A stretch of 64,000 bases of DNA, from positions 11,829,001 through 11,893,000 of the forward strand of contig NC_134160.1 in assembly GCF_033958435.1 (NCBI RefSeq), written 5' to 3'. The stretch comes from Carettochelys insculpta. Taxonomy: Eukaryota > Chordata > Testudines > Carettochelyidae. This document shows positions 10,901 through 22,900 of this stretch, piece after piece (the first letter of the stretch is position 1; each line of letters begins with the position of its first letter). The notes under the pieces are model-generated. The model searched no databases. It was given only the letters and a program-made list of their open reading frames with translations, and was not told the DNA's origin. The translations under genes were made by a program, and so were the position numbers.

Positions 10901-13900
10901 CCAGGACTTCAACAACTTTCACCCCAACATCAACCTCAGCCTGGAACAGTCCACGCAGGAGATCCACTTCCTGGACACCACGGTGCTAATACACGATGGC
11001 CACGTCAATACACCCTGTACCGTAAACCCACTGACCGCTACGCCTACCTTCATGCCTCCTGCTTCCATCCCAGACACACCACACGATCCACTGTCTACAG
11101 CCAAGCACTAAGATATAACCGCATTTGCTCCAACCCCTCCAACAGAGACAAACACCTACAGGATCTCTACCAAGCATTCTTGAAACTGCAATACCCACCT
11201 GAGGAAGTGAAAAAACAGATCAACAGAGCCAGACGTGTGCCACGAAGCCTCTTACTACAGGACAAGCCCAAGAGAGAAACCAATAGAACACCACCAGCCA
11301 TCACCTACAGTCCTCAACTAAAACCTCTACAGCGCATCTTCAGGGATTTACAACCCATCCTGGACAATGATCCCCCACTTTCACAGGCCTTGGGAGGCAG
11401 ACCAGTCCTTGCCCACAGACAACCTGCCAACCTGAAGCAAATCCTAACCAGCAACTATACACCGCACCACAGTCACTCTAACTCAGGGACCCATCCATGC
11501 AACAAACCTCGTTCCCAGCTCTGCCCACATATCTACACCAGCAACACCGTTACAGGACCTAACCAGATCAGCCACACCATCATGGGTTCATTCAGCTGCA
11601 CATCTACCAATATAATTTATGCCATCATGTGCCAGCAATGCCCCTCTGCTATATACATTGGACAAACTGGACAGTCCCTATGTAAAAGAATAAACGCACA
11701 CAAATCAGATATCAGAAATGGCAATATACAAAAACCCGTAGGAGAGCACTTCAATCTCCCAGGCCACACAGTAGCAGACTTAAAAGTAGCTATCCTACAG
11801 CAAAGAAATTTCAGGACCAGACTCCAAAGAGAAATTTCTGAGCTACAATTCATCTGCAAATTCAATGCCCTCGGCTCAGGGTTAAACAAAGACTGGGAAT
11901 GGCTGGCTAAATACAAAAGCAGCTCCCCCTCACTTGGTGCTCACACCTCCAGATCAACTGCTGGTAGTAAGCCTCACCCTTGCTGACTGAGCTAACCTTG
12001 TTATCCTCACCCTAGCTCTGGCTTATTTATACCTGGCCCTGCAGATTTCCAAGACCAGCATCCGATGAAGTGAGTCTGTGCTCACGAAAGCTCATGCTCA
12101 AAACTTTTCTGTTAGTCTATAAGGTGCCACATGACCCAAAATTAGATGTTTCTCTTTCAGGTGGCTGAAGTGTTTCATTTCAATTGCAAGTGTCAAGCTG
12201 GAACATTCACCCTGTGAAAAGTGTCAGTGTTTCAACCTGTCCTTGAGACTGGGGACTCATGCAAGTGTTGGCATACAGTAAATCCCAATAAGCACAATTT
12301 CGATTTGCATTTAACTCACGTTAATGCAAATCAAAAGGAACGCAGCTCCCCACTCCAGGCCCCAGCTTCTTGCTCAAGCCCCCAGCTCCCCACTCCAGCC
12401 CCTGGCTCCCCACTTCAAGCCCCAGATCCACCAGCTGGAGAAGCCAGGCAGGCAGACAGCTGCTGCAGCACGGCTTCCCCTCTGCTTCCCCCAGCTCCCA
12501 CAGGCCCAGCCTGGTTCCCAGCTCCCCCTGCCGATTTGCATGAAATTTCTGTTGTGAGAGGGTGCGCAGGAGCTCAACCCTTGAATAACTCGGGGGGCTA
12601 TTGTACTGGCATTTCCAGGGGCAGGAGTTTAGGAACTTTGCTCAGGTCTGGTTAATACTTTTGCTGATAAGCTCCGAAAAAAGGCTGGATTGTGCTCAAC
12701 CACTGCCATGTTGTCAGGGGCTTTTCCTGGTAGAAATTTGCCCTTGTGCTGATTCCAGGGTAAGGGTACGTCTACACTGCAAAAAAAACCCAACCCTGCA
12801 GGAGCGAGTCTCAAAGCCTGGGTTGAGTGACCTGAGCTTACAGGGCTAAAAACAGCTGTGTCACCTTTCCCACTTGGGCTGGACTCTGAAACTCAATGAG
12901 GTGGGACCATCTCAAACCTGGGTTCAAGCCCAAGCCCGCTCATCCCTACCACTCTTTTCAGCCCCATGCCACAAGCTGAGCCTCATTGCCAAGGTCATTT
13001 TTTGTTGTAGTGTAGAGGTGTGTTTCTCAAGCTTTTTAATAAAGTACCCCCCTTTCAAAAAAAATTATATACTTCTCCTGCATATCCCTTAGGTTACACG
13101 TACCACTGGTAATCAGAGGACTTGAAACAAGCACCATTCAACCTTTCCAGATGACTGTACCCTTTCCAGGAATCAGATTTGTTTTGCATCCCACCTCACT
13201 TAAAAACTACATACTTACAAAACCATGCAAAAATATCACAGAAGACGACCACTGAAAACATGCTGACTTTCTACCATCTTATTATCAAAGAAATTAATTG
13301 GAATAGAACTACTGTACTTACATTTCAGCATAAGGCATATGAAGCAGTAGGAATGAGTCATTGTCTGAATGACCTGTTAGATGGTACTGACTTTACTAGT
13401 GTTTTTTGTAGCTTGTTGCAAAACTAGGCAAATAGCTAAATGAACTGTTGTCACCCCTGGAAGACCTCGGTATACCGCCCAGAGTATACGTACCCCGTGG
13501 CTGAGAAACACTGGTGTGGATGTACCCTCAACTCACCAAAACATCTCTTCAGTGGAATGAAAGGGGTACCTAGATTTCATACTGATTCACGGCACCGGAC
13601 GTTATCCCCATAGGAGTCTGTAATACAGCTGGTCAAAAAAGGGGCTTCTTGTTCAGATTACACATCCCATGATGCACAACGGGCTCCCTTATTGGAGAGA
13701 AGAGGCATCATGGAAGAGGTAGTTCCACTGGGGTGCTAACCCATAAAGTGAATAGGAACATACAGTAAGTGAACTACAACTTCCATGAGGCACCATTTCC
13801 AAATGTTGCTTGTTGAATGTTTGTTTTTTGGTCTCTAGCTCACTGCGCACACGCACACGCACACACACGGGCCAGTGCTTCAAGTTCTTCATCAACGTTT

Positions 13901-16900
13901 ATGCGGTCAGGTGTAATTCCTAGTGAGAGCAGAACCTGAGCCAAAGCCTCAGGAGGCAACCCTCACAACAGCTGCACCTGGCACTCACCTTCAGATCCAC
14001 GTACTTCTCAGGGTGGAGAAGCTGGTTTCTTTTTTGCTTCTCCTCCGTGTAGGCAACCATTGTCTGCTCCAGGTTGGACGTCAGCACAGCCACCAGCAGG
14101 TTGGTGCAGATAAAGGCCCCTCCCGTGATGAAGATGAAGAAGTAAAGGCCTCTCCCTATTTTCAGGGCAATCCCCTCTCCCCTGAGAAGGACAAAAGTTC
14201 GTTCAGGGGGTGAGCTGCAGGGAGAGTCCACAACTCCTTCCAATAAAGCAGTGGTTCCCAACCTTTTCCAGATGGGGACCCATTTTGACAATTCAGGAAA
14301 ACTTGGTGACCCCAGGCAATTCCAAAATGGAAGGGAAAGCAGGGCTGTAACTAGATAATTTTGAGCCTGAGGCAAGAATATAGAATTGTGTCCTCTCATG
14401 TTTATATATTCATTAGTTATTTCACAGAAAAGGGGAAATATATTAATAAAATAATAACACTACATTTACTATAGTTAGTCAGTGCTGTGGTGGTGGAAAG
14501 ACACTCATCCCAAAGCTGTTCCCCTGGCTTAAACCCCACAATCAGGGGGTTGGGGAGTCACACTCAGGGGCTAGGAGTCACTCTGTCTCTCTCTGATACT
14601 CTGGCTGGAGACACTTATGCAGAGGGGAAACCTCCTCTATTTTCATTGAATCCTCCACTTGCAAGGAAAAGCCATCTCTGTTGCCATCCCAGGCCCCCTA
14701 TGTGGGTCTCACTTTTGCTCAGCTGCCCCAGGCTTTGCCTCCTGCTCGGGTCACAATTAAAGACCCTCTTAAACTGGTTGAAAATATTTAGACCCCCAGA
14801 AAGTGTTTGATCACAGAAGCTGGCTTGAGTCTATGTAACAACCCACCACCGGCAGAGCTTGGCCCCCAAAACGTTACCATGAATGGCATTGTTTCCACGG
14901 CCTAAGCTAAGGGAGGAAAGTTGTTAGGTGGTCCTTGTTGTAGAATCTTATCCTCTGAGATGGAATGGCCCAAAGAGCCACACTCACTCTCCTACCACGG
15001 CTTACACTTCCTGCTTGTGGGCCTGTTTGGGAGTGCCTTGCTAGCGATCTCTAGCTGTGTCTCTGCTTTGCAGGGAATTGAAGAGCACAGAGCTATTTGC
15101 TGATGTATGTGTCATGGGCTGTGGCAAGCTAGAGTATGCAGCTGGCAGGAGTTAGGGGCTTGTTTCTCTGTGCGCATCAGAAACCAGACAGGTTCACTCA
15201 CTCAAAAGTCTCATAGATGTTCATCCATCCATCTTGTGTGAGGCAGATGAAGAGCGAATACAAAGTCACACCTAGATTTCCAAAGTGCAACGGGACCACG
15301 TTTCCAAAGAGCGTCATGCCGAACACAGAGAAGACCTGCAGAAAGACAGCGCTGGCCAGAAGGTCTGGCCAGCTCCCACCTGAGACCCAAGGTCCACCTT
15401 GGCCAGCTAAAATGAGCAGCTGCGTCTCCCCAGATCTACATAAAACAAATCCCTCCCAGACTAGGGCTCACATGCAGGTGGGACACTTCCAGAACTAGCT
15501 TCCTTGGACTCTGTGCTTGTGCTATGAGGCTCCCCCACCTCTCACCATGCAGCTGTTACCACGCTGTGACCTCTGGTAGAGACCAAAGGCAGCTCAAAAG
15601 AATCCCTGAGGAGATCTCCAGTTTATTCCTCCACGATAAGAGGAAGCCTCTTTTTGCCACTCACAAACAGGCCAGCTCCACCTCTGCTTTACCCACCGCT
15701 GGGAGGCCTGTTGCCTTCCAGACAGACCATGATGGAGGGGAAGGGAACTGGGGGAAGTGCAATGAAAAAAGGAGAAGGGAAGGGGAAAGAGGATGCAAAA
15801 GAGAGAACTCCAGTTTGACACTAGGCAACACTGCCCCACCCAAAGGGCTTGACTGTCTCACCAGCATGATGGCAAAGAGCAGGATCGTGATGTTGGCCAT
15901 GTCTGGGATCGACTGTAGGATCACTCGGATCATCCTGGCCAGCCCATCGACCAGTGTGCAGATCTGCATCAGCCGCATCACCCTGGGAGGAGACAGCGGA
16001 GTGGTGAGCAGCGTGTGCTGGGCGGGAGGATATGAGGGGCACATGTGACTTGGAAGAAAACCTGTTAGAAGACTCTTTCAGGGCCTGCAGGTTCCAAGCA
16101 GCTCTTTCCTCTGCTCAGCCCAGCAAGGAGAGCACAGCTCAACACATGAGCTTTCTCTAGAAGTGAGAGGAGCCACCGGGGTTCCCCAGCCAAGGCTACC
16201 ACTAAGGCCAGGTTGAACCTCAAAAATTAAGTCAACCCACTACGTCACTCAGGAGTGTGATGAGTCCACACCCCGAAATTACACCAGCCTAAATCCTGGT
16301 GCAGACAGTGCTGTGTTGATAGAAGAATTCTTCCTTTGATCTAGCTCCTGCCTCAAGCAGGTGGATTAATTATGGTGATGATAATTCACCCTCCTTTTGC
16401 TGTAGCAAGTACCTACACTCAAGCACTGCAGCTGTGCCCACGCAGCATCTCCTGCAGATACTGAGGCTTGGTTTACACTTGGCAGGTAAGTTGATTGCAG
16501 AAATGCAATTCTAGCTAAAACCAACTTATCTGCAATCGACTTACCTGCCCGTCCTCACTGAGGAGGGTCGATGGGAGAACATCCCTGACACTGCCCAATA
16601 GAAAGGAGTACAAGGGTCAGCCGCTGACCCCGATAGGTTGATTTTGCGCATCTCTGCTAGACATATGAAATCAGACCCCGGACGATCAACCCTGACTGGT
16701 CTGATCTACTGGGTACTGTAGGCACGGCCTTAGGCTCATAGTGTGATGCTGGAGTCGCTGCACCTGGGATTGGTTCTCTTTTCTATTGAAACACTGGGTC
16801 CAACACTGAGACTCAGCTAGATGTGGGCAGGCGTGTTTTTTCCCTCTCTGCTACAGCTTTCAAGCATTCCAAATTCCCATCTCAAATCGGGATGAAATGT

Positions 16901-19900
16901 TGAGAACTAAACAGTGTTTATGAACTGATGCGTTTTCCCCCCACCTTGGCTCCGTTGAAACCTTTTCTTCCAATATTTTTGAAACAGTTTGGCTACGTCT
17001 ACACTTACCAAAAACTTCGAAATGGCCATGCTGATGGCCAGATCAAAGAATACTAATAAGGCACTGAAATGCATATTCAGTGCCTCATTAGCATGCTGCC
17101 GGCCGCAGCACTTCAAAATTGCTGCATTTCGCTCCCACACAACTTATCTGCACAGGGGTCCTTTTTGAAAGGACCCCACCAACATCTGAATCCCCTTGTT
17201 CCTATGAGCTAATTTCAGCGCCTCATTAGTATTCTTCCATCTGGCCATTAGCATGGCCATTTTGAAGTTTTTGGGAAATGTAGACACAGCCTTTGTTTTC
17301 ATTTCAACCTTCTTTTTACCTCCTCTCTTTTTATACTTCATTTCAGTCTAATTAGCTTAGATTCTGACTTGCTGATCTGAACCAGAAAACTGGGATGTCC
17401 AGGTGGGTTGGATTTAAGTGATATGTGAAATGTTTTGTAACCGGGAAAATCATCATTTAAAGCTGTTAGCTGTGACACCGGTAGTGTGAACATGCTGCAA
17501 AATTTGGAAGGAGGGCCTCTGCTTTCCTTCTCATGTTGTACTGTTTTTCTTGAGACAATAAATTTGGATAAATTCAATTATTCGGACTCTCGAACGTTTT
17601 AAAGAATGAACCATGTGTGTAGTCCAACAATTGGTGTGCCATCGCATCAAGAGCTATGTCTCAGGTGCTGCACCTACACCTCTAATTGCAGTGTAGAGGT
17701 ACCCTCTGAATATGTGCAGCACCTAGCGCACCAGGACCCTGACCCTTGTTTGACCGAGAGGCTGTCGATGAACAAAGAATGCAGGATGACCAGCTTTAAG
17801 GCAAAGTAACCTTTTCCCTACCTTAGGACCCGAAAAATCTTTTGGTTGTTGAGCACAGGGATGAAAGGCCCCACGCAGAGATACGCCACGATAAAAAAAT
17901 TGAAAATATTCCAGCTGTCCTGTGGGAAGAGAAAATGCCACCCTCAGAAACAGAGGACAAGCTTTCATAGAATCATAGAACACTAGGACTGGAAGGGACC
18001 TCGAGAGGCCATTGAGTCCAGCCCCTTGCCCCAATGGCAGGACCAAGTACTATCTAAACCATCCCTGATAGACATCTATCTAACCTGTTCTTAAATATCT
18101 CCCAGCGATGGAGATTCCACAACCTCCCTTGGCAATTTATTCCACTGTTTGACCGCCCTGAGAGTTAGGAACTTTTTCCTAATGTCCAACCTAAACCTCC
18201 CTTGCTGCAGTTTAAGCCCGTTGCCTCTTGTTCTATCCTCAGAGGCCAAGAAGAACAAGTTTTCTCCCTTCTCCTTATGACTCCCTTTTAGATACCTGAA
18301 AACTGCTATCATGTCTCCCCTCAATCTTCTCTTTTCCAAACTAAACAGGCCCAATTCTTTCAACCGTTTTTCATAGGTCACATTCTTTAATCATTCTTGT
18401 CGCTCTTTTCTGGACCCTCTCTAGTTTCTCCACATCTTTTTTGAACTGCGGTGCCCAGAACTGGACACACTACTCCAGCTGAGGCCTAACCAGCGCAGAG
18501 TAGAGCGGAAGAATGACTTCTCGTGTCGTGTTCACAACACACCTGTTAATGCATCCCAGAATCATGTTTGCTCTTTTTGCAACAGCATCTCACTGTTGAC
18601 TCATACTTAGCTTGTGGTCCACTACAATCCCTAGATCCCTTTCTGCTGTAGTCGTTCCTAGACAGTCTCTCCCCATTCTGTACGTGTGAAACTGATTGTT
18701 CCTTCCCAAGTGGAGCACTTTGCATTTGTCCTTATTAAACTTCATCCTATTTACCTCAGACCATTTCTCCAATTTATCCAGAACATTTTGAATTATGACC
18801 CTATCCTCCAAAGCAGTTGCAACCCCTCCCAGCTTGTTATCATCTGCGAACTTAATAAGTGTACTTTCTGTGCCAATATCTAAATCGTTGATGAAGACAT
18901 AGAACAAAACCGGTCCTAACACAGACCCTGCGGAACCCCACTTGTCAGCACAGGACTTATGAGCAATTACACCATACACTCCTGCAGGCAGGGACTGTAT
19001 TATTGCACAACATTTAGGGCAAAAGGGCCAAATAATGCACAGCCTTGATGTGGCCATGATACCAGATCCAGGCCTCTAGGAGCTACCATAATACATGAAG
19101 GGTGCGTCTACACTAGCCAGCTACTTCTACAGCTGGCACAAAGTCAAAATAGCACACGTTGCGTCTACATGCACCGTGCGCTATTTCAACGTTGAAATCG
19201 ACGTTAGGTGGCGAGACATCGAAATTGCTATTCCTATCTGAAGATGGGAATTGCGCCCTACTTCAACGTTCAATGTCGAAGTAGAGTGTGTGTAGACAAT
19301 CCGCAACCCACTACATCGAAATAGCGGGGTCCTCCATGGTGGCCATCAGCTGAGGGGTTGAGAGACGCTCTGTCCAGCCCCTGCAGGGCTCTGTGGTCGC
19401 CATGTGCACCAGCCCTTAGCCCAGGGCTTCTGGCTGCTGCTGCTGCTGCAGCTAGGGATCCGTACTGTGTGCACGGGGTCTGCAACCAGTTGTCGGCTCT
19501 GTGGACCTTGTGCTGTGCAGGCCGAGTGTGTCTGGGAGGGGCCCTTTAAGGCAACGGCTTGCTGTTGCCCCAGAAGGGCTAGTCCAGCCTGTGACCCCGT
19601 CTGCAGTCTGTGCTGGCCCCTTATTTTGACAGAGAGTGCTTGTGTGTGTGGATGCTTCGCATTTCCTTCTGGGGCAGCTCCTTTTGACGTTCCCTGTCGG
19701 TACTTCGACCTTGAACGTCAACGGCACCAGCCCTGGAGGACATGTAGACGATATGTGTCATAGTAGCCTATTTTGATGCTCTTACTTTGAAATAGGCTAC
19801 TTCGACGTAGTGTGCTAGTGTAGCCATAAAGCATGGGAGAGGAAGAAGAAGGAGGAGGAGACAACAGAGGGAGAGGGGGCCTCTCAGTTTGCAATGGGTG

Positions 19901-22900
19901 AACCAAAAGGGCCAGATCATCAGCAGGTGTGAATCAGCATCACTCTGTTGAAATCAAGGGCACGAATCTGTCTTATACCAGCTCAGGATCTGGCCCATAA
20001 GGTCAGATTCCAGAGATGTTTTTACCATTCACCACCAGACCAAGAATGCGAAGCGTTCGGTGTTCTATTCGCAGCTCCACCATAGATTTACTACGTGCTG
20101 TTGGACAAGACACTTACTCTTGCTGTACCTCAGAACCCTGTTATTAAATTTAATCTCACCTTTCAGTGCTCTGAAGTTCAAGGGTAAAAAAATATGCAGA
20201 GCCAGATTACACCTGATGGAGTCCTCTCCGGCAGTGCAAAGTGGATGTTAAGCACCACTGACTCAGAGTGGTAGAGCTGCTACACCCGCTTTGCACTACA
20301 CAAATGACCAGCGGTGCTGCCGGCCACTGTAGGCCTGGGGGCAAGGTGAAAGGGGACCTGCCTCCCTGCCCCAGAAGGGGTGGAGCCCAGGGCAGCAGGG
20401 GCAGGGCTTAGGGCAGCCAGCTCTGTGCCCTCCCCATGCTCTATCAGAGCTGCAGAGCAGCAGCATAGAACTCCGTGGGGCTTCAAAGGGTCACGGAGCA
20501 GTTGCAGCGGCTGGATCGCCAGGCCCCTTGGAAATGTTGGGCCCCGGGGCAACTATACCCATTCCCCCCCTTATTGGCAGCCCTGCAAATGACTTCACAG
20601 GGTGCAGCAGGGCAAGGCACAATCAGGCCGCAGGTAAGTAAGTTTCTAGTTTTGAAATCTGGAGTGTTTTGGCTCCTTTTAAAGCCAATTCTATTCCAAA
20701 GGCTGTTGGCACTGCCCATAGAGATTATTCCTGGTTCTACACAGATACGAAGAGCCCATGGAGCATGCGTTTAGTCATTTAACTCTTAAACTCAATGGCA
20801 ACTTTCCCATGGACTCTATGAGAAGAGGAGCAGGCCCTTAATCTGTATTAGTTCTATTTGGGCTTGTTTAGTTTAGAAAAGAAGCGACTGAGAGGGAACG
20901 TGATAACGGTTTTCAAGTACCTAAAAGAGGGTTACAAAGAGGGGGGAGAAAACTTGTTCTCCTTGGCCTCTGATGATAGGACAAGGAGCAAGGGGCTTAA
21001 ACTGCAGCAAGGGAGGTTTAGGTTGGATATTAGGAAAAACTTCCTAACTGTCAGGGTGGTTAAATACTGGAATAAGTTACCTAGAGAGGTTGTGGGATCT
21101 CCATCACTGGAGATATTTAAGAGCAGGTTAGACAGACACCTCTCAGAGATGGTCTAGTCTAGGGGTGTCATTGGGGGCCACAGGTCAATTTCTTTCATAT
21201 TCCGGGGGCCCAACACAAAATAGCCCCAAACCACCACCCCCAGCTTAACCCCTCTCCAGCTTAACCCACCCCTAGGCTTAATACCCCCTCCACAACCGCC
21301 AAGCTGCCCCCAGGTTTAATACCCCCACCCCCTGCAGCCCTAAGCTGCCTCCAAGCTTAACCCTCCCGACGGCCCCAAACTGCCCCCCACCCCCAGCATT
21401 AAAACCCTCTCAGCTCCAGACTCTCCCACTACCTACCTCACACAGGAGCTCTGTGGGCTCCCAGGTGGCCTCCACTGCCCCCCAACAATCTCCCTCCCAG
21501 CTGCAGCAATGAAGGGACCGGTGCTGCAGGCTCCAAGAACTGCCAGAGGCAGTGGTAGGATTTCAGCACGGTGGCTGCCAGGGAGCAGGGTCAGCGCCAA
21601 AGCCTGAGCAGCCGCGGGGAGCTGCCAGCATGGGGAGTGGGGCCACAGCTCAGCCCATCCTGCAGGCGCTGCAAGGGGGGCAGCGAGGCACCACTCTGGT
21701 TTCCTGGAGCCTGAGTGCCCCGGGGCAGCTGGCATGGGGCCTCACCCAGCTCCACGGGCCAGATGTTGGCCTGTGGCCCATGTGTTGGACACCCCTGGTC
21801 TAGACAGTGCTTGGTCCTGCCATGAGGGCAGGGACTGGACTCGATGGCCTCTCAAGGTCCCTCTCAGTTCTAGTGTTCTAGAAGTCCATGATTCTATTGC
21901 AAAGCATCCACAACATATGCTACCTTATAGCTGTGTCTACACGTGCACGCTACTTCGAAGTAGCGGCACTAACTTCGAAATAGCGCCCGTCGCGGCTAAA
22001 CGCGTCGGGCGCTATTTCGAAGTTAACTTCGACGTTAGGCGGCGAGACGTCGAAGTCGCTAACCTCATGAGGGGATCGGAACAGCGCTCTACTTCGACGT
22101 TCAACGTCGAAGTAGGGACCGTGTAGACGATCCGCATCCCGCAACGTCGAAATTGCCGGGTCCTCCATGGCGGCCATCAGCTGGGGGGTTGTGAGACGCT
22201 CTCTCCAGCCCCTCAGCTCACCCGTGGCCGCGTGGAGCGGCCCCTTAAAGATCCCCTCCCGCTCCCTGCCTCTGCAGGAAGCTGAGGGAACGTGCAGGCT
22301 GCAGCCTGCACACGCGGCCAGCCTGCACCACCCTCAGCCCCACAGACCTGTGATGGCCACCCGGCAGCCCCCCCCAGCGCCCCCAGGGGACCCCCCCCAA
22401 GGGGAGCCAGGGCAGCCAGCCCAGCCAGAGGGGCAGCCAGGCTGGGAAGCGGCAGCGGGGCCCCTCCTGGACGGAGGCCGAGCTTCGGGACCTGCTGGGG
22501 CTCTGGAGTGAGGAGGAGGTGCTCCAGGTAATGGGGAGCAAGAGGCGGAACACGGATGCGTTCGCTCGGCTGGCCGACGGCCTGGCTGCCCGGGGTCACC
22601 CTGCCCGCACTCCTGACCACGTCAGGAGTAAGGTGAAGGAGCTGCGGCAGGGTTACTCCCGGGCCCGGGATGCGGCCAGCTGATCTGGGGCCACCCCCGT
22701 CACTTGCCCCTTTTACAGGGAGCTCAGGGACATCCTGGGCTCCCGGCACACCTTCTCCCCTCCGGCCACCCTTGACACCTCGGCCGACGAGCCCCAGCAG
22801 GCCCTGCAGCCGGAGTCCGCCCCGGACGCAAGCCCCGCACCCCAGGGGCCCCCCCTGGAGGCCACCCCCGGGACATCGCGGCAGGAGGAGGAGGAGGAGG

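Larger units (their letters stand above)
9582..12130. mobile_element. Penelope-like element, head-to-head inverted dimer
   Basis: A single insertion of 2549 bp is flanked by a perfect 17-bp direct repeat (atgacccaaaattagat at 9565-9581 and 12131-12147). The left arm (9582 to about 10671) reads on the minus strand and the right arm (about 10672-12130) on the plus strand. Their 5' ends meet at about 10671 and both 3' ends face outward. Both arms contain the linker, the GIY-YIG endonuclease region and the 3' tail; only the right arm keeps part of the reverse transcriptase. Because the arms overlap in content, this is a dimer of two copies and not a simple 5' inversion of one. It sits in CATSPER4 intron 7. 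Confidence 0.9.
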
